The notes beneath the pieces were generated by a model. The model was not told the DNA's origin. It saw nothing but the letters and a program-made list of their open reading frames with translations, and made no database searches. From assembly GCA_027487245.1 (NCBI GenBank), contig JAIYDY010000073.1, forward strand, positions 1 to 38,241: 38,241 nucleotides of DNA, given 5' to 3'. Position numbers and translations under genes: made by a program. Source of the DNA: Hyphomicrobiales bacterium (lineage in GTDB: Bacteria; Pseudomonadota; Alphaproteobacteria; Rhizobiales; Beijerinckiaceae). How positions within the stretch are numbered: position 1 is the stretch's first letter; the number at the start of each line of letters is the position of its first letter. Below are positions 1 to 8,725 of this stretch, piece by piece.

Positions 1-506
1 CGTTCGAGTTCCTCAAGCGCAACACGCACCAGCGCCGCGACATCAAGCCGGTCAATGCCGCGCTCTTTCCCGGCGGCCAGAAGACCGCGACGTTCATGAG
101 CCGCTTCGCCGGCGATGGCGAATCGGGCCTTGCCGCCTATGCCGGCGACACGTTCGTGGCGGGATCGCAGGTGCAAAGCTACGAGGTGGCCGTCGTCGAT
201 CCGGCCAGTATCGCCTCGCCTGACATCGTCAAGATCGACATCGAGGGCGGCGAGGGCGATGTGCTCGACCACATCGACCTGTCAATGACATCGCTCGTGC
301 TGCTCGAATACCAGAATCGCAAGAATCGCCTGCAATGCGAGGCGCGGCTGAAGGCCGATTTCGATCTGGTCGACACGCTCGAATACGAATGGGCACCGCT
401 GCTCGGCCAGGCCTGCTACCGTCCCGATCTGGCCGGTGATGTCTATGGCCGCATGTTCGCCGCCCGCAAGGGCATCACCCGCATGACACGCAGCCCGGCC
501 CGTTGA
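1..506 (+). CDS. FkbM-family SAM-dependent methyltransferase, C-terminal part
   Basis: This gene is cut by the left window edge; it reads in frame from base 3 to a TGA at 504-506. The segment DIVKIDIEGGEGDVL is the FkbM-type motif that follows the SAM-binding fold, with an acidic pair and a glycine turn, and the next strand (SLVLLEYQNR) also fits this family. FkbM-family enzymes methylate hydroxyl groups of sugars or small molecules, but the substrate cannot be read from a fragment. The N-terminal SAM-binding part lies outside the window. About 105 bp separate it from ppk2, so co-transcription is possible but not shown. Confidence 0.8.
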   Translation, partial: FEFLKRNTHQRRDIKPVNAALFPGGQKTATFMSRFAGDGESGLAAYAGDTFVAGSQVQSYEVAVVDPASIASPDIVKIDIEGGEGDVLDHIDLSMTSLVLLEYQNRKNRLQCEARLKADFDLVDTLEYEWAPLLGQACYRPDLAGDVYGRMFAARKGITRMTRSPAR

Positions 507-610
507 GGCCCGGCGCTCCGCGCTTGACGCAGGTCAAGCCACTCGCGCCATGGCAAGCCTAGCCTGTCATTCAATCGTCACGATGACGATCGCGACAGAA
601 GGCACTGGCC

Positions 611-1633
611 ATGGACAGATCAGCCGAGAGCATCCCGGAACGGGAGCTGCCAGTGGACAGTGCCGGCCCGATCGGTCGCGCCGCCGCATCCTTGGCTGAT
701 CCGGCGCCGGAAAACGCTGTGACCCGCCGCTCCACCAAGGCCGAGCGCCGCGAAGCCTTGCGCCGTGCCGAGGCCGACCCGGACACGATCCGCCGCGCCT
801 TCGAGAGCGGCGCCTATCCCTATGCCGATCGGCTGACCGAGGGGGCCTATGTCCGCCAGATGGCGGCGCTGCAGGTCGAATTACTGAAGGCGCAGAACTG
901 GATCAAGGAAGCCGGCGAGCGCGTCGTGATCCTGTTCGAAGGACGCGACGCGGCCGGCAAGGGCGGCACCATCAAGCGCTTCATGGAGCATATGAACCCG
1001 CGCGGCGCGCGCGTCGTCGCGCTCGAAAAGCCCACCGATCGCGAGCGCACGCAATGGTATTTCCAGCGCTATGTCGAGCATCTGCCGGCAGCCGGCGAAG
1101 TCGCGTTCTTCGACCGCTCCTGGTATAATCGGGCTGGCGTCGAGCGCGTCATGTCGTTCTGCTCGCCGGGAGACTATCTCGAATTCATGCGGCAGGCTCC
1201 TCTGCTGGAACAGATGTTCACCCGCACCGGCATCCGGCTGTACAAGTACTGGTTCTCGGTGACGCGCGAGGAGCAGGTCCGGCGCTTCCAGTCCCGCGAG
1301 GTTGATCCGCTCAAGCAGTGGAAACTGTCGCCGATCGACATCGCCTCACTCAACAAGTGGGACGACTACACCGAGGCGAAGGAGGCGATGTTCTTCTACA
1401 CCGACACTGCCGACGCGCCCTGGGTCATCGTCAAGTCTGACGACAAGAAGCGCGCCCGGCTGAACTGCCTCCAGCATTTCCTGTCTTCGCTGGATTATCC
1501 CAACAAGGATACAAGCGTGGTTTTCGGCGCAGATCCGCTGATCGTCGGTTCGACGCGCCATGTCGTGGGCCAGTCGCGCCACATTCTCGGCAAGGCGCTT
1601 CATGCGGACGAGCGTCCTGGCGCAAAGCCCTGA
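611..1633 (+). CDS. ppk2: Polyphosphate kinase 2 (PPK2 family, class I-like)
   Basis: The 340-residue protein has the PPK2 fold: a Walker A loop GRDAAGKGG at residues 111-119, a Walker B-like FFDRSWYNR at 167-175, and a lid region rich in Arg and Lys around 225-245. PPK2 enzymes transfer phosphate between inorganic polyphosphate and nucleoside diphosphates or monophosphates in the cytoplasm; the single-domain layout is that of class I, which mainly phosphorylates diphosphates. The first 60 residues are polar and lie outside the catalytic core. The ATG at 611 is preceded by AAGG about 8 nt upstream. A hairpin with a run of seven T follows the stop, so this is probably a single-gene unit. Nucleotide preference cannot be assigned from sequence. 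Confidence 0.95.
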   Translation: MDRSAESIPERELPVDSAGPIGRAAASLADPAPENAVTRRSTKAERREALRRAEADPDTIRRAFESGAYPYADRLTEGAYVRQMAALQVELLKAQNWIKEAGERVVILFEGRDAAGKGGTIKRFMEHMNPRGARVVALEKPTDRERTQWYFQRYVEHLPAAGEVAFFDRSWYNRAGVERVMSFCSPGDYLEFMRQAPLLEQMFTRTGIRLYKYWFSVTREEQVRRFQSREVDPLKQWKLSPIDIASLNKWDDYTEAKEAMFFYTDTADAPWVIVKSDDKKRARLNCLQHFLSSLDYPNKDTSVVFGADPLIVGSTRHVVGQSRHILGKALHADERPGAKP

Positions 1634-1639
1634 CAGCCG

Positions 1640-1669
1640 GCCCGGCAGCGCATCCGGGCACATTTTTTT
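1640..1669 (+). terminator. Intrinsic terminator after ppk2
   Basis: A perfect 6-bp GC stem (GCCCGG at 1640-1645 with CCGGGC at 1654-1659) encloses an 8-nt loop and is followed, three bases later, by seven T at 1663-1669. It lies 7 nt after the ppk2 stop codon. Confidence 0.75.
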
Positions 1670-1697
1670 GCTGCACTTGGCTGAACCTCTGCTATAG
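1668..1697 (+). promoter_or_regulatory. Candidate promoter for tRNA-Leu
   Basis: TTGCTG at 1668-1673 and CTATAG at 1692-1697 are spaced by 18 nt and end about 50 bp upstream of the tRNA. CTATA-type -10 boxes are common in rhizobial housekeeping promoters. The -35 box overlaps the T-run of the ppk2 terminator. This is a weak match by eye only. Confidence 0.3.
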
Positions 1698-1747
1698 GGA
1701 CGCCAAATCCGTCGTCGGCTGATGGCTCAACGGTACGGTTTGGCTTC

Positions 1748-1832
1748 GCGGGCGTGGCGGAATTGGTAGACGCAGTGGATTTAGGTTCCACCGCCGCAAG
1801 GTGTGGGGGTTCGAGTCCCTCCGCCCGCACCA
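1748..1832 (+). tRNA. tRNA-Leu, anticodon UAG
   Basis: The 7-bp acceptor stem pairs GCGGGCG (1748-1754) with CGCCCGC (1822-1828), followed by discriminator A and an encoded CCA at 1830-1832. The anticodon stem is 1775-1779 with 1787-1791, and its 7-nt loop places TAG at 1782-1784. A variable arm at about 1793-1808 is longer than in class I tRNAs, as expected for leucine. The TTCGAGTCC T-loop is intact. At 85 nt it has normal length for a class II tRNA. It reads CUA and, through wobble, other CUN codons, and it lies just upstream of tig. Confidence 0.97.
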
Positions 1833-1919
1833 GCCAGCCGTGCTAGCTTGCCAATGCGTCATCGGCCTCGGCTTCGGCAGTTTTGGACAGACAGTTTTCG
1901 AAAAGAACGGACCAGCACG

Positions 1920-3332
1920 ATGCAGGTGACAGAAACCCTCTCAACGGGCCTCAAGCGCGAGTTCAAGGTGGTGCTGACCGCCGCCGATCTGGAAACCCGT
2001 CTGGTCGATGGCCTTGAAGGCCTCAAGGACAAGGTCAAGATCAACGGCTTCCGTCCCGGCAAGGTGCCGCCCGGCTATCTGCGCAAGATGTATGGCCGCT
2101 CGGTCATGAACGACGTGCTGCAGAATGCTGTCAACGAAGCCAACACGAAGATTTCGACGGACAACGCCCTGCGTTTCGCCATGGAGCCGAAGGTCCGCTT
2201 TCCCGAAGACAAGGACGAGATCGAGGCTGCCCTCGATGCCAAGGGCGATCTGGCCTTCACGGTCGCCATCGAGGTGCTGCCGAAGATCGAGGTTGTCGAT
2301 CATTCCGGCGTAGCCCTGACCCGTCTTGTGGCCGATGTGCCGGATGCTGACGTGGACGGCGCGCTCGAGCGCATGGCCAGCCAGAACCGCTCCTTTGCGC
2401 CCAAGGGCGAGAAGGCGAAGGCTGAGGCCGGCGACAAGCTGGTGATCGATTTCGTCGGCTCGATCGACGGCGTCAAGTTCGATGGCGGCACCGGTCAGGA
2501 CATCGACCTCGTGCTCGGCTCCAACTCGTTCATCCCCGGCTTCGAGGACCAGATGCTCGGCGCCAAGGTTGGCGAGACGCGCACCGTTAATGTCAGCTTC
2601 CCTGAGGGCTATCAGGCCCCGAACCTGGCCGGCAAGGCCGCCTCGTTCGAGGTCAAGGTCAGTTCGGTTCAGGCTCCCGAGCCTGTCAAGATCGACGAGG
2701 ATCTCGCCAAGGCGTTCGGGCTTGAAAGCCTCGATGCTCTGAAGAGTGCCGTGAAGGCACAGCTCCAGCGCGAGATGGATGCCCAGTCCCGCCGCAAGCT
2801 CAAGAAGACGCTGCTCGATGCGCTCGACACGCGCTACACGTTCGAATTGCCGCCGACGCTGGTCGAGCAGGAATTCACCAACGTCTGGGGTCAGGTCGAG
2901 GCCGACATGAAGCAGGCCGCCAAGACCTTTGCCGATGAAGGCACCACTGAAGAGGCCGCCCGCGCCGATTACCAGAAGATCGCCGAGCGCCGCGTGCGGC
3001 TGGGCCTCGTGCTGGCCGAGATCGGCGACAGCGCCAAGATCCAGATTTCCGACGATGAAGTCACGCAGGCCCTGATCGAGCGTGCGCGGCAGTATCCGGG
3101 CCAGGAAAAGCAGGTCTGGGAGTTCTACCGCAAGAACCCGCAGGCTCTTGCCGAACTGCGCGCTCCGATCTTCGAGGAGAAGGTGGTCGATCACCTGCTC
3201 GGCCAGATGGCCGTCGAGGACAGCAAGGTCAGCCGTGACGTGCTGTTCGCCGACGAAGATGCGCCGGCTGCCGAAGGCGAAGCCGCTGACGCCAAGCCTG
3301 CCAAGGCCAAGGGCAAGAAAAAGGCCGAGTGA
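1920..3332 (+). CDS. tig: Trigger factor, ribosome-associated chaperone and peptidyl-prolyl isomerase
   Basis: The 470-residue protein begins with the ribosome-binding domain, whose signature GFRPGKVP lies at residues 43-50; it docks at the exit tunnel beside ribosomal protein L23. An FKBP-type isomerase domain follows (around 165-250, starting [15 protein letters not shown]), then the long helical C-terminal chaperone domain and an Ala/Lys-rich tail. The frame is open upstream to 1803, inside the tRNA, but the family start MQVTETL matches the ATG at 1920. The Shine-Dalgarno match is poor. Trigger factor binds nascent chains before DnaK and ClpXP act, and the tig-clpP-clpX-lon neighbourhood is the usual alphaproteobacterial one. 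Here two extra genes separate it from clpP. Confidence 0.97.
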   Translation: MQVTETLSTGLKREFKVVLTAADLETRLVDGLEGLKDKVKINGFRPGKVPPGYLRKMYGRSVMNDVLQNAVNEANTKISTDNALRFAMEPKVRFPEDKDEIEAALDAKGDLAFTVAIEVLPKIEVVDHSGVALTRLVADVPDADVDGALERMASQNRSFAPKGEKAKAEAGDKLVIDFVGSIDGVKFDGGTGQDIDLVLGSNSFIPGFEDQMLGAKVGETRTVNVSFPEGYQAPNLAGKAASFEVKVSSVQAPEPVKIDEDLAKAFGLESLDALKSAVKAQLQREMDAQSRRKLKKTLLDALDTRYTFELPPTLVEQEFTNVWGQVEADMKQAAKTFADEGTTEEAARADYQKIAERRVRLGLVLAEIGDSAKIQISDDEVTQALIERARQYPGQEKQVWEFYRKNPQALAELRAPIFEEKVVDHLLGQMAVEDSKVSRDVLFADEDAPAAEGEAADAKPAKAKGKKKAE

Positions 3333-3364
3333 CGCCGTCCAAAACCGGCACGTCCTGAAAGGAT

Positions 3365-3400
3365 ACGGCGGCGCTGCCTCGGGCACGCCGCCGTTTGCTT
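3365..3400 (+). terminator. Intrinsic terminator shared by tig and the convergent gene
   Basis: A perfect 9-bp stem (ACGGCGGCG at 3365-3373 with CGCCGCCGT at 3386-3394) has a smaller TGCC/GGCA stem inside its loop. A short T-rich stretch follows. The convergent minus-strand gene ends at 3399, just past the hairpin, so this may act on both strands. Confidence 0.65.
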
Positions 3401-5135
3401 ATGGCGGAATGGCTGCGAGGATGCCGCGGCGGTAGACGGCCTTGGTCTCGTCGCTCCAGCATTGGCGCTCGACCGTGGCCAGAAGATCATCCCGCCCATG
3501 CAGGCCAAGGTCGCCAAGGCGTTTGCGCGCGTCGGCCAGCAACAACCCATCCTGGAGTGCAGCGCCGATGCTCAGGCGGGCAATCTGGCCAACCACGAAA
3601 GCGCGCTGGGGGGTCCGCTCAAGCAGGCTCATCGCCTGGCGCGGCTCGCCCTTGATCAGGTGATGCGTCAGGCTGGCCAGTGGATACCAAGGGTCAGGCA
3701 AAGGGTTCAGCGCCATCGCGCGGGCCTCCAGTACGGCGGCTTGCGCCCAGTCGCCGGCAGCCATGCCGAGTTTCGAGCCGGCATCGGACAAGACATCCGG
3801 ATTGTTCGGATAGGCTGTCGCCAGTTCGTTGGCGAGACGTCGAACTCCGGCCACATCGGCCTTGCAGGCCGCCAGGGCCATCCTTGCGCTATCCAGCATT
3901 GGATTGCCGCCTGAACTGCCGGCGATCAGCGCCTCGGCTGCCGCCAGTTGCGCAGTGCGGGCCTCTCCGCCCTGGCTGCGTCCTCGTTCGATCATGTAGG
4001 AGGCCAGTGCCCCGCGTCCTGCCGCAAAGGCGGGATCATCAGCGATGGCCTCTTTCAGGCAGCGTTCAGCGTCACGACCGGCGTCCTCGTCATAGCTGCG
4101 CCAGTGATGCCGCATGGCCAGCAGGCACGAGAAATGCGTCTCCGCGCGGCGGTCGTCATCCCTCAGGGCAAGTTCTGTCAGCATGATGCCGCCGCCGGGT
4201 GAGGTCAGATCGCGCGCGATGGTGCCGGCAATGTCGCGCATGACCACGGCGCGCACCTTCGCCAGATCAGCGAAGACATAGGAATTCGACCAAAGGATCG
4301 ACCGCTCCGGCCATCGCTTGAGGAAAACCCGTGTGCGGATTCCGTCATCGCCAGCGATTGTCTGCACATCGAGCACAAACACATGCCGCTGACGCGCTGA
4401 AGCTGTCAGCGTCGTGTCTGTTGCTGGCAGCGGCTCGGCCATGACGACGGTCAGCCATTGTTGCCGGGCCAGCTCTGCGGCGAGTTCCGCCCGAAGCGCG
4501 GGGCCCTGTGCCGCCTCGCCGTCGCTGGCGTCAGGACGGCCCTCGATCAGGATCAGGGGAGGCAGCGTGGCAGGCGGTTGCGACGCGTCCTGCCAGACGG
4601 TCGGCGCCAGACCAGCCGCCGCGAGCATCGCCAGAACAACACCGGCCCAAAGCCATCGGCGTGGTGGCCGGGCAGTCTCTGCCAGCGGCATCGCCGAACC
4701 GTTCTCTGGACCTGCTGCTGGTTCTTCGGGCGCAGAAAGGTCGATCCTCGGCCGGTAGGAGCCCTTTGGGATGGTGATGCGAACCTGCCCGGCATCGCTG
4801 TTCGACGCTGCGACGTGGTCGAGTTCCTTGCGCAGACGCGCCATCTCTGTGCGCGCGATGCTGTCGAGCTGCGGGTCGAAATCCGCGCTGCGCCCGAGAA
4901 CCTCGGTCGCGATGGCAAAGGCCTTGATCCGCTCGCCCCGGCCCGCCAGCTCCTCAGTCACCAGATAGCGCAACAGCGCCGGCAGGCGTTCGCCACCACC
5001 CAGCGCACCGGATGCAATGATTGCATCGAGGGCTTCGAGGACGGCGATCTCGTCGCTGCTGGACAGGCGCGCGCCGCTGCCGGGCTCCCGGGGTGCCTCC
5101 TCGGCGAAGCTGGTCGGTGGCGGAACGGGCTGCAT
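3399..5135 (-). CDS. Membrane-anchored regulator-like protein: N-terminal cytoplasmic domain, one TM segment, TPR-like C-terminus
   Basis: No named family can be given with certainty. Residues 28-130 form a conserved module (LRYLVTEELAGRGERIKAFA, then DPQLDSIARTEMARLRKEL, then IPKGSY). That module is found at the N-terminus of many bacterial signalling proteins, often ahead of a TM helix and repeats. A hydrophobic helix spans about 161-181 (WLWAGVVLAMLAAAG), followed by a region resembling TolB/FlgO-like N-terminal domains (190-330) and alanine-rich helical repeats consistent with TPRs (about 345-560). The layout recalls CadC-type one-component membrane regulators, but DNA binding is inference. 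The gene is 578 codons long, converges on tig across a shared hairpin and diverges from the small gene at 5342. There is no catalytic motif. Confidence 0.75.
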   Translation of the reverse strand: MQPVPPPTSFAEEAPREPGSGARLSSSDEIAVLEALDAIIASGALGGGERLPALLRYLVTEELAGRGERIKAFAIATEVLGRSADFDPQLDSIARTEMARLRKELDHVAASNSDAGQVRITIPKGSYRPRIDLSAPEEPAAGPENGSAMPLAETARPPRRWLWAGVVLAMLAAAGLAPTVWQDASQPPATLPPLILIEGRPDASDGEAAQGPALRAELAAELARQQWLTVVMAEPLPATDTTLTASARQRHVFVLDVQTIAGDDGIRTRVFLKRWPERSILWSNSYVFADLAKVRAVVMRDIAGTIARDLTSPGGGIMLTELALRDDDRRAETHFSCLLAMRHHWRSYDEDAGRDAERCLKEAIADDPAFAAGRGALASYMIERGRSQGGEARTAQLAAAEALIAGSSGGNPMLDSARMALAACKADVAGVRRLANELATAYPNNPDVLSDAGSKLGMAAGDWAQAAVLEARAMALNPLPDPWYPLASLTHHLIKGEPRQAMSLLERTPQRAFVVGQIARLSIGAALQDGLLLADARKRLGDLGLHGRDDLLATVERQCWSDETKAVYRRGILAAIPP

Positions 5136-5341
5136 GGCGATCCCTGGCGCAGCATCGCACCAGAGCGACGCTACGGCACCCTAGCACGGCCCGGTGCTTC
5201 GCAGGCAACGAAACGCGTCTGACGGCATGTGCCCGCACGTGCCTGCATCCTGCATGCGAATCAGGTGGCTGGAGCGTTCGATATGTGCCCAGCGCAGCGC
5301 ATCCGCTGCCATGCGGGTATGCCAGCAGCAGGAGACCCGCC

Positions 5342-5611
5342 TTGTCCGAACCTTCCAGCCCCGATCCGGACCCGTCCCTGCCGGACCCTTCTGAAAGAAC
5401 GCTCAGGTCTCTGTCAGAGCACGAGATCGAAGTCCTTCAGGAGATCATCAGCCGCGCCCACTATCTGGCCTTGCAACTGCGCGATGTCTGCGCTGTTTCC
5501 GGCGTTGGCGCATCGGCGTTCAGCGTTGCCGCTGCCTACATGCTGAAGAACTGGGCGATCCGCTTCTCGCAGGAATTGAAAGATGCCACGCGGCAGGTGC
5601 CGGGCCCCTGA
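5342..5611 (+). CDS. Small hypothetical protein, 89 aa
   Basis: I do not recognise this protein. The reading frame is open further upstream, but the start is best placed at TTG 5342, which has GGAG at 5331-5334 with a 7-nt spacer. The N-terminus is Ser/Pro/Asp-rich and disordered (residues 1-20), followed by a helical region of about 60 residues containing an Ala-rich weakly hydrophobic stretch (SGVGASAFSVAAAYMLKNWA). No signal peptide or catalytic motif is seen. Third-position GC is high and matches the neighbours. It lies 150 bp upstream of clpP on the same strand and diverges from the TPR protein. Function is unknown; coding status is likely but not certain. Confidence 0.6.
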   Translation: MSEPSSPDPDPSLPDPSERTLRSLSEHEIEVLQEIISRAHYLALQLRDVCAVSGVGASAFSVAAAYMLKNWAIRFSQELKDATRQVPGP

Positions 5612-5682
5612 TCGGCATCCCGGCGCGGTGCCGCGCTGCGGCGAGCGAGCAGATGGCTGGCCGGCGAAAACGCCGCTTCCGT

Positions 5683-5710
5683 TTGTAATCGCGTGGGGCG
5701 TGACTACATT
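5683..5710 (+). promoter_or_regulatory. Candidate clpP promoter
   Basis: TTGTAA at 5683-5688 and TACATT at 5705-5710 are separated by 16 nt, about 50 bp upstream of the clpP start. Each hexamer matches the housekeeping consensus at four of six positions. No clear heat-shock -10 box was found here. Confidence 0.35.
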
Positions 5711-5761
5711 AGCGGAACACGCGCGGTCGAATCGTTGCCCGCGCCGAGGAGCCCTACGTCC

Positions 5762-6418
5762 ATGATCCGCGATCGCGACCCCGTCGAAGTCTACAACAAT
5801 CTCGTGCCGATGGTGATCGAGCAGTCAAGCCGCGGCGAGCGGGCCTTCGACATCTACTCCCGTCTGCTGCGCGAGCGGATCATCTTCCTCACCGGCCCCG
5901 TCGAGGATTACGGCGCATCACTGATCGTGGCGCAGCTCCTGTTCCTTGAGGCCGACAATCCCAAGAAGGAAATCTCCTTCTACATCAACTCGCCGGGCGG
6001 CGCGGTCACGGCCGGCATGTCGATCTACGACACCATGCAGTTCATCAAGCCGCCGATCACCACGATCTGCCTTGGCATGGCCGCCTCGATGGGCTCGCTT
6101 CTGCTGACCGCCGGCGAGAAGGGCCAGCGTTTCGCCCTGCCGAATTCCCGCGTGATGGTGCACCAGCCTTCCGCCGGCTATCAGGGCAAGGTCACAGATA
6201 TCATGATCTATGCGCGCGAGTTCGACACGACCAAGCGCCGCCTCAACGAGATTTACGTCAAGCACACCGGCCGCACCTACAAGGAAATCGAGGATGCGCT
6301 GGAACGGGACAACTATATGTCCTCGGAAGATGCCAAGGCCTTCGGCCTGATTGATCAGGTCATCAGCAAGCGCCCGGATGATGGCGGTGCGGTGACCTCG
6401 CCGGCATTGGCAACCTGA
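5762..6418 (+). CDS. clpP: ATP-dependent Clp protease proteolytic subunit
   Basis: The 218-residue serine protease forms a two-ring tetradecamer that degrades substrates unfolded and fed in by ClpX or ClpA. The catalytic triad is visible: Ser109 in GMAASMGS, His134 in VMVHQP, and Asp183 in ERDNYMS. The conserved INSPGG (75-80) and the handle-helix region are present. The frame extends upstream to 5693, but family comparison and a GAGGAG about 10 nt upstream support the ATG at 5762. The short acidic N-terminus lacks a long propeptide. clpX follows after 262 bp, far enough that it may have its own promoter. Confidence 0.98.
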   Translation: MIRDRDPVEVYNNLVPMVIEQSSRGERAFDIYSRLLRERIIFLTGPVEDYGASLIVAQLLFLEADNPKKEISFYINSPGGAVTAGMSIYDTMQFIKPPITTICLGMAASMGSLLLTAGEKGQRFALPNSRVMVHQPSAGYQGKVTDIMIYAREFDTTKRRLNEIYVKHTGRTYKEIEDALERDNYMSSEDAKAFGLIDQVISKRPDDGGAVTSPALAT

Positions 6419-6680
6419 AGCCGGGTCCGGGTGAATCGTCGCAGGTCACGGTTTTGCGACGCGGGCGTGACACAAAGCGGGTTGGCGAATGCGCTTCGCC
6501 AGCCCATACTGTTCCCGAACGGTGAGCACGTTCCGGTCATTGGCCGGCAATCAGGTGTGCCGCGTTAACGTTCTGATGGGACGAATGGGTATTTACTGCC
6601 CGAATCGGACTGCCAGAGGCGGCTGATGAATATGACCGCGCGTTGCGGCGGTTTTCGAATCGCAACGATGGAGATCTGCC

Positions 6681-7946
6681 ATGACCAAGGCAACCGGCGA
6701 CACCAAGAGCACCTTGTATTGCTCGTTCTGCGGCAAGAGCCAGCACGAGGTGCGCAAGCTGATTGCGGGCCCGACCGTGTTCATCTGCGACGAGTGCGTC
6801 GAGCTGTGCATGGATATCATCCGCGAGGAATCGAAAACCTCGATGGTCAAGGCCAAGGACGGGGTCCCGACGCCAAAGGAAATCCGCAAGGTCCTCGATG
6901 ATTACGTGATCGGTCAGGAGCACGCCAAGAAGGTGCTCTCCGTCGCCGTCCATAACCACTACAAGCGCCTCAACCACGCCACCAAGCACAACGATGTCGA
7001 ACTGGCCAAGTCGAACATCCTGCTGGTCGGGCCCACCGGCTCGGGCAAGACGCTGCTGGCCCAGACGCTGGCCCGCATCCTCGATGTGCCCTTCACCATG
7101 GCCGACGCCACCACGCTGACCGAGGCGGGCTATGTCGGCGAGGATGTCGAGAACATCATCCTCAAGCTGTTGCAGGCCTCCGACTACAACGTTGAACGGG
7201 CCCAGCGCGGCATCGTCTACATCGACGAAATCGACAAGATCTCGCGCAAGTCCGACAACCCGTCGATCACCCGCGATGTGTCGGGCGAAGGCGTGCAGCA
7301 GGCCCTGCTGAAGATCATGGAAGGCACCGTCGCGTCCGTGCCGCCGCAAGGCGGGCGCAAGCATCCGCAGCAGGAGTTCCTCCAGGTCGACACCACCAAC
7401 ATCCTGTTCATCTGCGGCGGAGCCTTCGCCGGTCTCGAAAAGATCATCTCTGCCCGCGGGCAGGGCACGTCGATCGGCTTCGGTGCCAAGGTCAAGGGCC
7501 CCGATGATCGCCGCACCGGCGCGATCTTCCGCGAGGTCGAGCCCGACGATCTGCTGAAGTTCGGCCTGATCCCGGAATTCGTCGGCCGCCTGCCTGTTCT
7601 GGCCACGCTGGAAGATCTCGACGAGGCCGCTCTCAAGACGATCCTGACCGAGCCCAAGAACGCGCTGGTGAAGCAGTATGCCCGCCTGTTCGAGATGGAG
7701 GATGTCGAACTGTCCTTCTCCGACGAGGCCCTCAACGTGATCGCCCGCAAGGCCATCGATCGCAAGACCGGCGCGCGTGGCCTGCGCTCGATCCTCGAAG
7801 GCATCCTGCTGGAGACGATGTATGACCTGCCTGGCCTCGATGGGGTCAATCAGGTCGTCATCAGCCCCGAGGTCATCGACGGCAAGGCGCGCCCTCTCTA
7901 CATCTACGAAGAGAAGGACAAGGCGGCGGAATCCAAGAGCGCGTGA
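6681..7946 (+). CDS. clpX: ATP-dependent Clp protease ATP-binding subunit ClpX
   Basis: The 421-residue AAA+ unfoldase starts with the zinc-binding domain (Cys14, Cys17, Cys36, Cys39) that binds adaptors such as SspB. The AAA+ core shows Walker A GPTGSGKT at 117-124, the pore loop GYVG at 150-153, Walker B IVYIDEID at 178-185, and the C-terminal small domain. Length is normal for the family. It recognises tagged substrates and threads them into ClpP, which is encoded just upstream. The ATG at 6681 is preceded by GGAGAT. The 262-bp gap from clpP contains no gene and no convincing terminator, so part of its transcription may come from clpP. A strong hairpin terminator follows the gene. Confidence 0.98.
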   Translation: MTKATGDTKSTLYCSFCGKSQHEVRKLIAGPTVFICDECVELCMDIIREESKTSMVKAKDGVPTPKEIRKVLDDYVIGQEHAKKVLSVAVHNHYKRLNHATKHNDVELAKSNILLVGPTGSGKTLLAQTLARILDVPFTMADATTLTEAGYVGEDVENIILKLLQASDYNVERAQRGIVYIDEIDKISRKSDNPSITRDVSGEGVQQALLKIMEGTVASVPPQGGRKHPQQEFLQVDTTNILFICGGAFAGLEKIISARGQGTSIGFGAKVKGPDDRRTGAIFREVEPDDLLKFGLIPEFVGRLPVLATLEDLDEAALKTILTEPKNALVKQYARLFEMEDVELSFSDEALNVIARKAIDRKTGARGLRSILEGILLETMYDLPGLDGVNQVVISPEVIDGKARPLYIYEEKDKAAESKSA

Positions 7947-8014
7947 TCCAGCAGGGCCTGATCGCCCGGAGCGGCGAGGCCCCGATCACCAGACTTTGTT
8001 GAAGCCATCACAGC

Positions 8015-8041
8015 ACGGCGGATCGCAAGATCCGCCGTTTT
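8015..8041 (+). terminator. Intrinsic terminator after clpX
   Basis: A perfect 10-bp stem (8015-8024 with 8029-8038) closes a GCAA tetraloop and runs straight into TTTT. It lies about 70 nt after the clpX stop. The GNRA loop and T-run make it one of the clearest terminators in the window. Confidence 0.88.
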
Positions 8042-8185
8042 GCTTGCCGGCTGTTGCATGGCCGGCGGGGCACCAAGTCCAGCGCCTTCAGACTTTTCTC
8101 ACCATGCCGGGAATATCCCGGCTGCATGCGTCGTTCTCCCCGTGACCGGCATTTCAAAGCCGTCGCATCGAAACAGGAGACCACC

Positions 8186-8725
8186 ATGACACACCGCATC
8201 ACAGCATCACTGATCGCCGGCGCAGCGCTGACGACCCTGACCGCCACGGGCGCCCTGGCGCATGCCGTCCCCGATGTCGGGCAGGCCAGGACGGCGATTG
8301 GCCAGACCGCTCCGGCGCTGGTCGGCATGGGCCGCGCGGCGGCGACCCCCATTGCCTCAGGCCCTGCCGCCGCTGGCGTGCAGGTGGCCTCTGGCCCGAT
8401 GGACTTCATGGGCGCGATGTCGCGCGGCAACACCTCAACCAACACCTCCACCAACCGCTCGTCCAACGGCTCGCGCAACAGCTCCAGCAACACGAGCAGC
8501 AACTCCTCGTTCGGCGGTGCCGCGTTCTCGAACGCAAGCTCGAACAGCTCGTCGAATTCCAGCAGCAACAGCTCTTCGAACTCCAGCTCAAACAGCTCTT
8601 CGAACAGCTCCTCGAACTCGTCTTCCAACAGCTCCTCGAATTCCAGCTCCAACAGCTCGTCGAACTCGTCCTCGAACGGTTCGTCGAACTCAAGCTCGAA
8701 TTCCAGCTCGAACTCGTCCAACTGA
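8186..8725 (+). CDS. Secreted Ser/Asn tetrapeptide-repeat protein (hypothetical)
   Basis: The 179-residue product starts at ATG 8186, with CAGGAGA about 8 nt upstream. It has a Sec signal peptide (cleavage expected after ALA at residue 25), a small Ala/Gly/Pro-rich middle section, a Thr/Ser/Asn stretch (82-109), and then a C-terminal run of SSSN tetrapeptides from residue 117 to the end. There are no cysteines and no enzyme motif. Such low-complexity Ser/Asn tails usually mark extracellular or envelope proteins, but function is unknown. Immediately after the TGA, another frame encodes a Gly-rich, hydrophobic, Arg-ended segment like a C-terminal sorting tail, so the gene may be frameshifted. 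It sits alone between the clpX terminator and lon. Confidence 0.7.
   Translation: MTHRITASLIAGAALTTLTATGALAHAVPDVGQARTAIGQTAPALVGMGRAAATPIASGPAAAGVQVASGPMDFMGAMSRGNTSTNTSTNRSSNGSRNSSSNTSSNSSFGGAAFSNASSNSSSNSSSNSSSNSSSNSSSNSSSNSSSNSSSNSSSNSSSNSSSNGSSNSSSNSSSNSSN
8534..8722 (+). repeat. 12-bp degenerate coding repeat (SSSN tetrapeptides)
   Basis: There are fifteen tandem 12-bp units plus a partial unit. They encode ASSN, eleven SSSN, GSSN, two SSSN, and a final SSN. Serine codons vary freely between TCG, TCC, TCT, TCA and AGC, and asparagine between AAC and AAT. The DNA repeat is therefore old and diverged while the peptide period is kept. Confidence 0.9.

Noticed and set aside
1941..3386. Open frame of 481 codons on the minus strand inside tig
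   Set aside because: It is a shadow of trigger factor codons, with no motif and no ribosome binding site.
6419..6680. clpP-clpX gap searched for a promoter or small gene
   Set aside because: A few AT-rich stretches near 6565-6600 give no pair of boxes at proper spacing, and no frame has coding character.
8534..8722. Regular short repeat considered as a CRISPR or minisatellite
   Set aside because: Units are contiguous 12-mers in frame with a secreted protein and have no spacers; they are coding repeats.
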